Below are positions 13,230 through 27,500 of a DNA stretch of 64,000 bases, piece by piece. Source of the stretch: Glossina fuscipes (Eukaryota > Arthropoda > Insecta > Diptera > Glossinidae); the NCBI RefSeq assembly GCF_014805625.2, contig NW_023998417.1, positions 3,514,394-3,578,393 on the forward strand. Reading direction: 5' to 3'. The notes under the pieces were generated by a model. The model was not told where the DNA came from. It worked only from the letters and a program-made list of their open reading frames with translations, and searched no databases. The position numbers and the translations under genes are program-made. Position 1 is the stretch's first letter; each line of letters starts with the position of its first letter.

Positions 13230-13961
13230 GTAAGTCAAAAAAGAATGCATTGAAACGATTGTGTGTTGGTTACTGATTAATGCGTCGTCTTAAAATGACC
13301 GCAATTAGTCCGGAAATATGCCAAGCCATGTTTCAAAATTCTCTCTACTTGCTATAGAATCATAAGAGCAAAGGTTCTCGATTATTACCAATAACGAGAA
13401 CAACTTGAGTTAAGATAGTGCTTTAGGTCATCTTTTAAGACTTACCAGCCTACTAGCTGTCTGAGTGGATCTTTTTAAAAGGACAGGCATGAAAAAGCAC
13501 TTGAAACCATTTGTCAATGTAGTTACAAGTGTTGAATGATTTACGAGCATATGTGCCGTACGGGTATAAGGAAATTACACACGAGAACTGCTTGGTTAGG
13601 TTAAGAAAAACTAAATGAATAAATAAATCGAAAACTCAATCAACATAACACTCCTCTGAAATATGCTTTTACTGTGACTTATATGCAAAAAAAAACACAA
13701 AAAAGAAAATACCTTCTAATGCCTTTTCTAAGCTTAGAACGATTTATCTATCTTTTGCATTAACAATTATCATAATAAAAATCCTGAAATTCGATTCTTA
13801 CCAAAAAGTTAATTAATTATTTTATTAATTTTTAACTTTTGCATAAATGAAAATTTCTTTTTATTTATGTATATCTTAAAGTGTCTTCAATTTACATTAT
13901 TCGAACGTATTCACAGTTGGTTCGTTTTTATTAATAAGGAAGTGCGATGTGAAGTTGAAAG
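13230..13961. other. Non-coding, AT-rich stretch
   Basis: I see no gene, RNA or recognisable repeat in this stretch. Confidence 0.5.
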
Positions 13962-14671
13962 AAGTAAGAAAATTATATACAGTTATGGCCGAATTTCTTA
14001 TACCCACTATTGTTATCCTGAAAAAGATAAAAACACTGAAGGAACTAAATTTTCATTCGCTCCTGATTTTTTCTATTGTCGTAAACAAAGGTTTTATTGC
14101 GTGTGGGCGCTATAGGCGTGCCTTAGGAAATGTTGAAATCCCCTCCAAAGTCTTTTGCAAATTTTTAGGCGATACTTGCATTTTCACTAGAAGGAGAATG
14201 TTTACAATAAATACTATACAATTACGCAGAGAGACAGATGGACAGATAAGCAGAGGGCCATCTCAATTTTGAACCTGCTAAAGAATTTTGCATACTTTAT
14301 GGGGTTTTTAAAGCTTTCTTCTCCGCCTTCTAAAGGTTTTGAAAACCAAATTAATGTTTGATACATTATAATAGTAAGTAGGCGTGGTCAATTTTTCCCA
14401 TTTTTGTACAGTTCCTACGGCATCGCCCATAGAATATGGACTCAAATTTTTGTATACTTATCTGCTACAGTTTGTGAGTAATGAGCAACAAACCTTTTGG
14501 AAAACGAGACATGTTTTCAGTTTACTTAATGCTGAGGGCGTGTCCTTTGAACGATTTAATTCATTTTCAATACCAGCCTGCCTGCAAGAACTTTAAATGT
14601 TTCGGCCAAATTTGAAGTCGATGGTTGGACGGACATTCTTAAATAGAATTAGAATTTGATGCTGATCAAGC

Positions 14672-14705
<34 letters not shown>

Positions 14706-14796
14706 GCTTTGTGGACTCTCTGATGCTTTCTACTAGGCGTTACAAACATTTTGACAAAATGAACATACACCTCATCCTTCGATGATGGGTATAAAA
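13962..14796 (+). repeat. Dispersed repeat R1, near full-length copy 3
   Basis: It starts AAGTAAGAAAATTATATACA, then GTTATGGCCGAATTTCTTAT and ACCCACTATTGTTATCC. It ends at CATCCTTCGATGATGGGTAT followed by AAAA, giving about 835 bp. The two open frames inside (13867-14115, 13949-14272) are repeat sequence read as protein. An (AT)n run lies at 14673-14701. Just outside, 14804-14826 is an (ATACA)n run. Confidence 0.65.
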
Positions 14797-15472
14797 ACGC
14801 AGCATACAATACAATACAATACAATATGCAGTGAAAGGATATAAAGGAAAGAAGAAGAAATTCAACTCATTTAACAATTTTTAATAAAGATGACCGACAA
14901 ACTTGCGGCTTTCCTTGAATACGATTGGTTTTATACAAAGTATCGAATTAATTAATTTACGGCAAGTGAAGTGAGCTTCGCTTTGCGGAAGCTGAGTGCA
15001 ACTAATGATTTTGTTGATTTTTCGATAAAGATTTGCATTTTTCGAAAATTATTCACATAAATAATAAATAATTTAAAAAAAATTTTTAATAAACAAACTT
15101 AGCTGACTTTTGAAATAAACGAAAATAATAAGAAAAAAACAACTTTTTTAATTTTTTAACTTAAAATAAACCGAGTCAGACTATTTTCGGTATTTGGTTT
15201 AGACGACTTTTCAAAATATTGTACTAAATATTATTAGAATATTGATGAAATTGTCGTAGTTGTCTTAACTTTTCCAGAAATTCTGCTATTTTTCATCACG
15301 AGTAGCTAAATTGGTTTGATCTTACTCAGGCCCACGTATGCTCAATCTATGGCTTGATTACTCTGTACTCAGCATTAGCTTTTGTATTCCAATGCCTGTA
15401 TAAGTGTTCCAAGCTACGCTTAAGTGACTTTTTCTCTTTTTGTAGAATTTTAATTAAATCTTAATCTAATCC

Positions 15473-15507
<35 letters not shown>

Positions 15508-16829
15508 GGCAATCGCTTGCAACAATAAAACATGACCACCAACGCTTGAAATCGCTTTACCGAGCAGTACTGCTTGGTGTACTTATCCGATCAATTTTTC
15601 CAGGGAATTTTAATGAAGCATTGGCATGTTAGAATTTTTAAGAAATTTCGGCAGTGAGTCCAATCTATTAAGAAACACCCTCTTATAGGAAAATTATTAT
15701 ACTTAGGATATTGGAAAATGAAGACATAAAGTTTAGCTCAGCTTGTGTTTGTGATTAAATGTTCATTGGAAGAAATTACCCATAAACTGGGTTTGCATTT
15801 ATCTGTACGGAATAGAAAAAGACAACAATTTTTGCACACACACACACACATATAGACGATTCTTACTGTAGAATAATTCAAGTATTAGTCAATCTTACTA
15901 TCTTTTACTGACATACGTTACGACAATATTTTTTCCATATACTAGGAATACTAAATATTATGCATGAGTAAAACATAACATAAGCATTAAATACACATCA
16001 ACACAAAGTGTAAATTGCTTTACACATGTTGTACACACTTGTACACGATTCTATTCGAAACGAGTATGTATGTATGTATGTAGTAAGCATATATCGATAA
16101 CATCTTTCTATCATTCTTTGTGTGTCTCTGGACGTGACCTTCTCTGCATTTGTAATGGAATCACGTGTGTAATCCAGGTAGTGAAGAATTCGATATAAAA
16201 GATGCTGCTTAAAATTTATGAAATTCGTGCACATTGTCATGCATATAAAGGGGCCATGCATGTAGATGCATGAAAACATGCATTAATGCATTTTCATAAT
16301 CTTTACTTACATCAAAAAATAAAAATAAAAAAAAAAATATTTCAATACAATGTACTTTTCATTTAAAACCAACATAGATACAACATTTGCACGTTAAAAT
16401 TTAAATCGAATCGAAAAAAAAGCTTCAAGTAAAATAGATATTTTTTTTTTTCGGAAGCTTTCGCCCCAAGCAATATAATAAGTAAAATTGATATTAAAAA
16501 TTGGATTATATCCGGAACTCAATTATTACAAAAGTTCATATATATATATATATATTCGCATAGGAAGGATTAAGGAGCAGAACACCCAAGTAGTCTATAA
16601 GCAATGTAAGGCGGAACTTGAATGGAAAATGAATTCTTTATGCAATGCTTTTTCATAGCGAACCCTTGGAACAAAATATCTTGGGCTTTACGAAATTTTA
16701 TCAAATCTGGTTTCGCACTCTTCATCTCCATCACTCATCCTTCATTCTTCTTCTTCATTTATGAATATCATTACATTTGTATGCAGAAAAAAATTGAAAA
16801 TTGTCTTATTTGGAATTATTTATCTTCTT
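14797..16829. other. Non-coding, AT-rich stretch
   Basis: No gene is seen. It contains an (AT)n tract at about 15474-15508, (CA)n near 15835-15850 and T/A homopolymers. Confidence 0.55.
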
Positions 16830-17125
16830 CAACGCTGCTGCACTCTTTTTCTGTTTGTCTGTCCGTCTGTACAATGCCTGCTGTAATCATTGTCTTGGCG
16901 GAAAGCTTGAAGCTTTCCGCTTCAAATTTGACAGGAACATGAAAAGTTCTTATACACAGGTCGATATTGAAAATGAGCTAAATCGGTTCAAAGATCTGCC
17001 TACTGCCGCACGTAAACTGAGAGCACTGCTGTTTTCAAAAAGAAATTTATTTTTCTGTCCATTATCTACATCCTGTGCGTGTACAAAAGTAGGAAAAATA
17101 GCCCATGCCTATCATATATGATCGG
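16830..17125 (-). repeat. Dispersed repeat R1, internal fragment (copy 4)
   Basis: The segment with GTCTGTCCGTCTGTACAATG, then AAATCGGTTCAAAGATCTGC and CACGTAAACTGAGAGCAC matches the interior of the copies at 3913-4738 and 18666-19358, in the same orientation. The element ends are missing. A perfect palindromic hairpin (CGGAAAGCTTGAAGCTTTCCG minus its central base) lies near 16900-16920. Confidence 0.5.
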
Positions 17126-18665
17126 ATCTACAGGGATATATATAGAAATTTTACTTTTTTTTGTTTTTTCGAAATCAGAAACGTGTTTTCCATTTCTTAC
17201 GTTCTTGTAATGGTGTCATGATCATTGCCGTGCTCGCCATAACCGGTTGGTATAAGCACATAATAGAAATCTAGGAAGGATTATAAAAAATATTTGCGAG
17301 AAAACACTTTTCTAAGTTCATTTTCTCCGTTATATTTGCTGATGAGAGCGAGTATTACGTCATTCCAACAAGAATTTGGCTAACGCTCATATAAAAACTT
17401 GCTTGGCCTAGGATTTGAGTTTTGTTTTTTTTCTTTTTTTTTTTTTTGCCAAATGGGTATGCTGGACCAATTCTCCTCCTAAAATATTTCAAATGTGATC
17501 TCCTTGCGATGTAAATTCGCATTTTTTTTTTTTTTTTTTTTTTGTGAGAACATTGTCTGAAAAAATTACCCCATCTCGCTCCATTTTTTTGTTATATTCA
17601 TTTATGATGTGATGAAGATAATTTAAAATTGAAAAGTTTTTCAGCGGAATAATAACAATTGTACAAATGATACGCATGTGATTTCAAAATACATTTACCT
17701 ATAAAAATAAATACATACATATATACATATTAATTTTTGGTGTTAAAGACAACAAAACATTTTCAACAATCTATCCTATCAATAATTTTATCTATAACAA
17801 ATTGAATATTAATGGAATTATAGATGATAGGGTCTGAAAAACTCTACTCATATATAAAATTAAATAAAAGAAAAATTATGAACGGGCACTGATGATCCTT
17901 CAATACCCTACATCGCTTGGCTGCCAAGAATACTTCAATTATTTACTTTTCATATCTTATTCGCATATAAAATCTTATGTGCCGTTATGTACATCTGCGC
18001 GGGACCGAAAACATGAACTCATGTTAGCAAATTTAATTTTCTGGCTGAAGATTGTTGTGTTCATAGACACTGTTATCATATGAAAGCTTACTTTCCATAC
18101 CACAGATTATATGGGGCGTACTTAATTAAATCGGCCTATTGCTAACTTAATGAGTTGTCAATTATACCGATGTTATGTTACGAGTGTAAACGTAAAAGCC
18201 TTGCAATCCAATGCATTCTCAATAAGAGTCGTCGTCCTTAAGTCAATGCAACATATTTGAATTGAATTGAAAAAAAAAAATATATATATATATATATATA
18301 TGTCAGATAATTTCAAAAAAATGGATCCATATATCTACATACATATCGTGTAAAGCAAAGAAATTTAAATTACAATCAGCACCTTTCTTATCGCACTCGC
18401 CACAAATGAACTTGTACGTTCGTTACCTGTAGTTTTAGTTGAGTCATAGAAAAAGGAAAAATGTAAAATAAATAATTATAGCAGTAGTTGGGCAAAAAAT
18501 AAACAGGAAAGAAAATACAGATAAACAAAAATTTTCTTTATCTACCTGCTGCACTTTTTCTTATGTTTTATTTTTCCTTAAACAAGCAAGTTTTGTGGAG
18601 AATACTAAGTAACCAACATTTCTTTCATCTTTCCATTCGTCTTTTTTTTTTCTATTTGTTCCTTC
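17126..18665. other. Non-coding, AT-rich stretch
   Basis: No gene is seen. T tracts occur at about 17433-17448 and 17522-17543, and an A10/(TA)n tract at 18271-18301. Confidence 0.55.
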
Positions 18666-19358
18666 TTTTTATACCTTTCACCGATCGATAAGTGATGTAT
18701 TCATTTTGGCGAAACGTTTGCAACGTCCATAATGGAAACGTTAGAGAGCTCATAAAAATATATATATATTTTTGATTAGTTTTTGAATTCTGAACCGGTT
18801 TAGGCATGTCCCTCTGTCCGTGATGGTAATATCTATAGTAGACATTCTTCTGGCCGCAAAAATGAAGTTAACGACTCTCTAACTTTGTTAGAAATATTTG
18901 AAGTTTTACCAGAAAGGTTGGTTTTGAAAGAGGATTAAATCGATTAAAGGACACGCCTACAGTACTACGTAAAGTGCGGGCACTTCTGTTTTGCAAAGGA
19001 CTAAAAAATATGTGTAAATCCATCTGTCCGTCTACGTAACCGCGTAGTATCTACTGTGAACATTATCGCGTGATAATATCGCCTATAAACGTGCAAGAGA
19101 ATTTGAAAAGAATCCAAAGCTTTCAAAGAACTCGCCTACAACACGCTGACAGACAGGCCTGTACAATGCAAACTGTGTACACCTCCGCTTTCCGGGTTTT
19201 TCGCTTCTTACTCATAAAGTGCAACATATACATCATATAAAAATCGTCCGCGCCCACCCAATATTATAGTGTATGAAAATGTTGCTCTATGTATTTTTAG
19301 GATCACGATGATGGATATAAACGATTCGGTCACAACTGAACATAGTTTGCTTACTTGT
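18666..19358 (-). repeat. Dispersed repeat R1, near full-length copy 5
   Basis: On the minus strand it begins AACAAGTAAGCAAACTATGT, then TCAGTTGTGACCGAATCGTT and a TATATCCATCATC motif. It ends, about 690 bp later, at a CGGTGAAAGGTATAAAA-like terminus. The order of internal blocks matches copies 1 and 3. Confidence 0.6.
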
Positions 19359-19866
19359 TTTATTTTCTGAGGAAACCTTTGTAGACAGTGCTTATGCATA
19401 TGCAGGCAAACAGGACGCTCAACCGTCTGTCAGTTTGTTTATCTCAGTAATTATTTATGTTTGTTAAAGCAGCATGAAAAGGAAATTGCAGTAAAATTAA
19501 CATCTTTCTCTATAGAAAATCCAACACAGCATTTTCCTGACGGTATATGACATTGTGTAAAAGTTAAAAGAAAAAATTTTTATAAATGTAACGTCACAGG
19601 TACGAGAAAAATTTATCAATAATTTGAAGATGCTTTCTTTCTTTAAATGGGAGTTTTTAAGTCGGAAAATTTTTCCGTTAATCAATCGAAGGACACTGAA
19701 TAGTTGCACTAACGTGTATGCAATTTTCCGGAATATATGTGAAGATAATCAACGTAGTTTCAATACGTTTTTTAAAGTATGCAGAGTTGTGTATGCATTC
19801 AAGGGCACAAATGGCAGAAATCGACTTTACTTTTATTAAATAAGATGTAAAATTGTTGTTATATTG

Positions 19867-19901
<35 letters not shown>

Positions 19902-21475
19902 CATATGTTTGATGGATTCATTTGAAGGTAGTTTTTCATATTAATTTTCTTCGAAAGAAAGGTTTATCAGAATTTCTCATATTTTCTTTCAACATTAATT
20001 AAATATTCTATTTTGACTGTAAGTCAAATAAAACTATTTCTGAGGCAAAGATAAAAAGGACGAAATTAAAAATTGTATCAAAACATAAGCTTCGCATTAT
20101 GCCAATTTCGTATATATCCATCTGTGAGATTAAATTTCGACTTTTCGCGCTTTTCGTTTGTGTATACTGTCATTAATAGGTCTTCTCCCCTCATAAGTCA
20201 TTTGCATTCTCCATTTGTCAAAAGCCGTAGCATATTTCTGGTAAAGAGAATTTAAAAAAAAACTATATAAGCCTTCAGAAGATCTTACAAACGACAAACT
20301 TTATTTAATTTTGCAGACTTGGATAGCTGCTCTTCAATATCAAGAAGCACAATCTTACTAGTGTGTCGGAGATTAGCTTTCTAAGTTCATTCTCGAGAAT
20401 ATTTGTATTTATGCGGCTTCCCTGAATAGGGTAATCCTTTTCTTTCGTCTCCTTTCCGCTTATATATGTTAAATCAACACACTCCATGAATTCATTTTCG
20501 GCTTAATTGAAACACTAAGAAAATAATTTGTTTAACTCTTACGTGGCACTTCTCCTTGTTCCTAATTTTCTTTCACGTTTTCAGAGAGTTGCGGTTTTTG
20601 GTAAGAATTTTTTCTAAATTAATTATCCCAGTACTGAATGCCAGATAGAAAGCTTACAAGTAAAAGCAATGATTGGGTACGGAGAACCTCTGAAGGAGTC
20701 ATCATACTGTAATCAATTTTTCCTTTGAACGTTACTGCATAGCAAGTTCAACTTCCCAAGTTAATTTTCCATTACTGCCAGGGTTAATAGTAGTTTTAAG
20801 TTTGATATTAACCCTGTTAAGATATATTTAGAGTACTTATTGCTACTTCGACAAACAACGTTTAATGATGCCACACTACAATAATTAAGGTTACAATTAA
20901 AGTTCTTTCAGTGCGGGAGAATTTATAACAATTCCATCGACATATATATCGACCCTGTTCAACCCATCATCATAATATTTTCTCGAAAATCTTTAAAGTT
21001 CTTTTCCTTCTAAATTTTTAATACAAATTTTTCATTCAGATTTTCTCCATTAACGTTTTAATAAAAGAAAAGTTTGTGTCTTATCTTTTTTATTCTATTT
21101 ATTCATATTTTCTTGGCTTATTTTAATAAGGGCTGAAATCCAAGTTCCTCTAAATTATCTGTATTATCATAATGTTAAGTAAAAAACAGTTAAATTCTAA
21201 TCCTTTTAATTGCTGCTGAGTGTCAGATTCCAGTAAAATATTAATAATACTTGTACGTAGGTGTTCTTCAGTTTACTTACTTTTCGATTGTTTCTCTTAA
21301 ACTCATTCTAACGGACAATGAAACAAAAATTTAATTGACGCTGTGCTTTTTTTATTTCTTTACTTTTCTGCTTTCTTTACTTTTCTGCGGTTTATTTATT
21401 TCTTTATTTTTTCTTTCTTCTTATTTATTTCTTTATTTTACTTTGACAGATTGTGGAGGTTTTTCAACAGATTAG
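19359..21475. other. Non-coding, AT-rich stretch
   Basis: No gene is seen; an (AT)n run lies at about 19869-19897. Short open frames between 19497 and 20487 show no recognisable domain. Confidence 0.5.
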
Positions 21476-21598
21476 CCGTTTTAACGGAAAATGGGTTTGT
21501 TTTTAACAGAAAGTGGCCGTATTAACAGAAAATGGACGTGTTTTTAACAGAAAATGGCCGCTTATTAGCGATTGGTCATATTAACAGAAAATAGTCAT
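21476..21598. repeat. Tandem array, 41-bp unit x3
   Basis: Units start at 21476, 21517 and 21558, each with CCG followed by a TTAACAGAAAATGG-like half. The same half is repeated after a GTTTGT/CGTGT spacer, giving an internal 20-bp sub-repeat. The last unit has diverged. Confidence 0.8.
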
Positions 21599-24500
21599 TT
21601 ACTTATAGTCACTTCTAAGAGTTTATAAATTCTCTTTCCATACGATAAGCCAAACGAAATCAATTTATTCTCGCATGGTAGATTTTTTATTTGATATTAT
21701 AAGAAAAAGCCGGTAACAAAATACTAAAGAGAAAGCGGAAAAATGTTATAAACTTAAGCATTTATTCTCTCACTTTTAAGAGAAAAGAATTCATAAAATC
21801 AAGTTTCAGATTATCTAGCATTGTGTGGATTGTTTTATTTTATTATGTGCTGTTATTTCTTCTTTTTTTTTCGTGTTTACAGCATAATATGATGATGTGT
21901 AGAATCATTTACATTATAAAAACCGAACTTGTATTTCATTTATTTATCGTTCCAGCCGTTGTTGTTGCTCTCTTACTAGTTACGCTTTTACTCAATTTAT
22001 TTACAGTAGCTATAATTGTGCGCAACTGTTGTTATTGCTCTGTTGTTTCATGCTCTTACAGTCTCTCAGTAGTTTTAGTCGATTCCATGTTCACCATGTT
22101 CAATATATTCGTTGGTCACATTTTTAGTTATTTAAAAAATGTCGAAAGTGTTGTGCGTGAGAGCGGATTGTGACTAAAGGAATACGTGTTTTCGAATTCT
22201 TTTTCTATGAAAATAATTTTAAACTACCAAACAAATATCTAATAGCAAAAATATTTGAAAAAAGTGCTTGTGAGAAAATAACATATTAGGAAAAGACAAC
22301 TAAATAAAAGAAATGTGTTCTTAATAATAATTATTACGGTAAAAAAAAAGATCCCGTGGTTTTTTTTTTTATGTTTATATATTGTTAAGCCAAAGAAAAA
22401 GTGCATTTTAAATGATGAAGCTTTTAATGTGAGAAAGAGAAAGAAAGAAAATAATATAAAATTACTTACTATGCAATAAAATGGGTGCAAATTTCTTTTG
22501 CAAAAAAATTACCACAAAAGAATATAAAAATAAATAAATAAATAAAATGAAAGATTTGTGTGTTAAAAAGTTATCAGAACTAAGTAAAAAATTTCGTATA
22601 TAAGCAATTTACGAAACGAAGAAAAATTCCCAATTTTGTCTGGAAATATTTTTAATTAAATTCCAAGTAATTATAAAACAACAACTTCTAATACAAATTA
22701 ACTCGGCTCGACTTCTTTACTAATTATTATAATCTATTGCTTGTGTTTCTCCCTCTGCTTCTATCTTTGTCTCTCTTTTTGATACATTATAATTCTGTCT
22801 TCTTTCTTAATTCAACGATAATAGCTTGACATTTATATTTTACTGCTTTTCGTATGTAATTTACGTGCATCGTATATGAGCATGAATGCTCATGCAATGC
22901 AATGCAATGCAATGTTTGTCATCAAAATTGTTGATGTTGTTATTGGCTTTATTAGTCTCTTACTCTCTCTTCGTAAAATCTAATACAATAAGTATTTTAT
23001 TTATTAATATTCTGTACGAATATTTAAACTGTGCATGCTGTATTGTTTCTTCTCCTATGATAACTAACAGTAATCTTCTTTAAGCAAAAAAAAAAAAAAA
23101 AAACACTTTAACGAGCTTTATTATGGAACTTTTCAATAAAATTATTTTTGCATTATGCCGATTAAAAGCTAATATCAAATCATGTATTCATGTATTGGCA
23201 GAAACAAATGATTTTTAGTAAATCGAACGTTTTGGAAGTTACAAACTTTCATACATACGAATGAATTCTTAAAGAAAAAAATATAAGCGTAGCATTTCGG
23301 TGGAGAGAATTGGTATTTTTTTTATATCTTATTGCTTGTGGAAGAGTTAGTTTTTTTGGTTCTGTTAATTACATTTGCAATTAAAAATGATTAATTGTGC
23401 GCAATAAATTCCAACAACAAAGCTTAAGTTCAAATTCACAATCAATTCCAAGCAAGTCTCGTGAATTATTTTAAACATGTTTTAAAGTGACAACAATCCG
23501 TCTTCCGTCGATATTCTTGTGCGTAGATCACATGGAGCACATACATACAAACCTGCTTTTCTAAATTTTTTCACAAAGACGATAAATATTTTTGGTTGAA
23601 AATTTTACAATAATATAATATGTGTTTTTAATAAGATGCTCTCCATAATTCCTTCGTTAATAAATTTTTATGTTTACTAAATATTTGGTCAGACGAATTG
23701 AGAATGAAAAAAAACAAAATTAATTTTACACAAACTAATAAAAAAGCGCTATAGATACCATAAGTAGAGATTATATCAAACATTTTGTGTTTGTTTTCTT
23801 AGTTGAAAGTATTTCAAGTCGCTAGTCTGACAGATGCTTGTCCTTATCTTTTAGTTAACCCTTATAAAAGTTGTTTTGGCACATTTTAACATACATACTC
23901 TGCTAAGAGTGATGGGGTTTTTATGAAAAGGTAACGCATAAAAATATATGACTTTTTTCGAGATTCTTTGCTTGCCTTCGATAACTTCATTGCGTTCATA
24001 GGCCAAATTTTTATGCTTAGCTTATTTTTGCAATCCGAAGAATTCTGTTAGCAGACGGCGAAAGTGTGAACAAATGAACGAATATTCGATTAAATCGAAA
24101 GCACATATCATTTCTGTTGTGCATGTGTTGCAAATGATTTGAAAAAAACCACAATATTTTTTATTGGATGACTTCACAAAAAAAAAAAAAAACCTATGTA
24201 AGGTGATATTTAGTTTTTGAGGTTTTTTCCATCATTTTTCCCATCCATAAGCTACGAAAGCTTTAATGTTTGAATAAATTGTAAAAACTATTAATATACA
24301 GTGTGCTCTTATTCGGATTTTATTCGATAATAAATTTATTTATTTATGACGTTTTTTCGAAAGGTTATAGAACATAATTGTATTCAATTAAAAGGCGCTA
24401 CTTTAAGTGCTTTATACACCATGCACCTGTTTTAGAAAAAAAAATTTCAATATTTTTTGTTATATGTTGTACCGCAAAAAATGATCAAATTATTCTATTA

Positions 24501-27500
24501 AAGTCAATGCCAACAAGAACTTCTTTTTTCTCTGAAAATTTGATAAATCAAAGCTGCTTACATTTATTTACCCAGTTTGCTTTTGTCAGTTATCTGCACG
24601 CGCGTAGATATATTTGTAAATTATTAAAAAAAAAAAAATAAAAAGAAACAACACATGTTAAGCTTCAACCGGTCAGAAAGTTTCGCTGAAAACAACTAGT
24701 AAATGAGTTCCTAATAATAAGCAATGTCTGCTAAACTTTAATTTGATTTCTGTTCGAGTTTGTAAGTTATTAGTGAAGATATTATGCAGTTACTGCATTT
24801 TTTCTTTGCTTAAAATTGTATTTATATTTTGTCATTACTTTTGACGCAAGCATATGAACCACTAAACTCAAAAAGTGCTCCTGGCTTAAGATGCTGGGCC
24901 GATTCGATTATATTCATCCGGGTTTATCTATGTAATAAATGATACATATATATGATATATATATATATATATATGTATATATGGCCAGATAAACGTCTTT
25001 GCTTTTCTGCTTTCGGTCCTTCTCCACCCGGGAAGTAAGTAGCAAAATGCAGGGAATGCTTATGTCCAGGTGTCCAGTTTTACATTTAGCTTTGATTTTT
25101 CAAAGAAAAAAAAAAAAAAAAAACAGTAGATAGAAAAATTGTTCGATAGGACGGACAGAGACAGAGACAGAGAGAGCAATGGCAAAACTAAATTAGCAGA
25201 GCACATCTTCTTGCATATAACAAAGGGAAATTCGAACATAGCATAACGTAACGCAGTGCGTGCGTTACAACTGCACTTAACCTGTTGAAAAAAAGTCTTC
25301 TCACCCTTAACAAAAGTTCATCAAACTTTTTCATTTACATCGTTACTCCTGCCCTGATATTAATCATAAATTATTTTCATTTTCTTATTTATTTGTTGTT
25401 GCTTTCATTGTGTACAAAGCATTGTTGTAAGTATAGTTAAAGCTTAGCAAATGCTACCTGCTGTCACATTTATTACAAGTTTTGCTTGACGTCAGACAAT
25501 TGAAACGTTTGGGGCTTTCATTAAAAAAACCAGTTTTAGTGTTATACAATGTTTTTAGCTTTTTTCCATTTTGTGTGTGTGTGTGTGTGTGTTCACTTAA
25601 TGAATAAAAACATTATATTATATGTACACAATGTGAAGTCTTAAGAGTGGCAATAAGTTTTATTCGACTTGAGTAGAATTAATGAGAAAATTTTTATTTA
25701 AACCCGCGTTCGAATAAAGAAAAAAAAAACCAATAATTTATTAAACGTTTAGGATTTGATAATCAATTGACAAATACCCACTCGGTGCTCGGGTGACTTT
25801 GAGGGTTTGGCGATTTCTTTCGTTGATTTTATTAGGCGAAGGTAAAATTTTTGTTAATGATTTAAAGTAGGCCTAGACAACATTTCGTCAACATCAAGTC
25901 TAATTAATTTGAAAAGGCTTTGTTCTATTCTCTCTCCTTTTAGTTTATGTGCTTTAATGCTTTTTTCAACAGGTTGATGTCGGTAAATCAACCAAATTTG
26001 TTTGCTTTCAGCTAAACACAGATACTATATATGTTTGGAATCTTGGATATAGGTGTCTATGAATTTAGGCCTCCTCGAAATTCCGGGCGAATGCTGCTTG
26101 CGCTATATTTCATTAGCCTTTGTGTATGTGATTGACATTAATTTATATAAAATTTTTGAATTTTTTCTTAAGTTTCTTAGCCTTTGTATATGTGGTTGTT
26201 TAGGCGCGACAATTTTGACTAATGTGTGTTGATCCCTATTTTTATAGTCATGAACCCTTTACCAGTAGTGAGATAAATGACGAGGATGTATATATTAATT
26301 AGAGTGACTAAGGGAATAGAAAATATGAATTGTGTTGTTATCAGTTTTAAAAAATGTTTTCTCTTCTTCTGTTTCGTTTTACTCACCGCATTTCAATAAA
26401 TTTAATTAAAATTTCAAATAATTCTGTTTTTTCTTACAATACGGTTTTATATTTTTAAGTCTTTATCAATATGTATATATATATATATGTATATGTGTAT
26501 GTGTATGTGTATGTATATGTATATATATAATACATGGTTAAAACAAACAGAAATTTGTGGTGCGCTTTCCTACATTTATATAAAGCTGCAAAGGAGAGAA
26601 TCAACTAAATTCCTTTTGCACTTTACACATTAATTAGAATTTTTTTTTTTTTTTTTTGGTATGTTGAACAGAGATGGACTAAGCCAATAGATTTGTGGCT
26701 TATATGTCCACCTTACAATTAATTAGAGTTTTTTTTTTTTTTTCCAGAGACTACATTTAGGTTGTTATTTACAAACACAGCTACAGGTGAGCAAAAAACC
26801 TTCATTTATTTTGCGGGTTTTTGAAAATTGAAAAAATCCCAAAAGTCGATATACGCAACTGAGACCAATAAAACTAGAAATGATTTCTGGGTCATTGCCC
26901 TTGCTTGGGTTTACGGCAAATACGGACTTAGTTTACTTTGGAACTGTATCTGGATATAGATGGCCGCCCTGTTCTAATTGTTGTGATTTGAAGAGAATTC
27001 AAAGATTTCCAAAGGAGTGTCCACCAATGCCATACGACAATTGAAAAGTTTAACTTGATCAAGAAATTTTTTATCTCAAGAAAGAAGTAGACCCAGCTCA
27101 ACTTGCATTGAAACAAATTGGGAATAAATTGAAAATAATTAAAAATTAATATTTTATTAGTTACTTTGGAAAGTGCTAATAAATCGAGCGAATCGATATT
27201 TGTGCACCCAAATTACACATGGCTCTGGCAAACATTTGTGTAGCGGGTTTTCATGTAAATATTTTCACGTTAGGAAAACTCTGTCGATATTTTCCGAGGT
27301 TGTTTTAGTTTCTTCTACGTTGTCTTCGTGTATGTAAACAGATAAGTCCAACTTTTTTTTTATCTCATATTCTTAGTCGATCAAGGAATATTTGTGACAA
27401 ATTTCAGTTTACAAAATCTATGCCTATGCAAACCGCCCGTAAATGTTGCGTTATAAGCTATAGGTTTATATATGTTGTAATCAATTTCGGCAAAGTGCAA

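Noticed and set aside
13949..14272. 107-codon open frame
   Set aside because: It lies wholly within dispersed repeat R1, and the same DNA in other R1 copies is not open.
21823..22173. 116-codon hydrophobic frame resembling a membrane protein
   Set aside because: The hydrophobicity follows from TTG/GTT/CTT-rich DNA; no family resemblance and no supporting gene structure.
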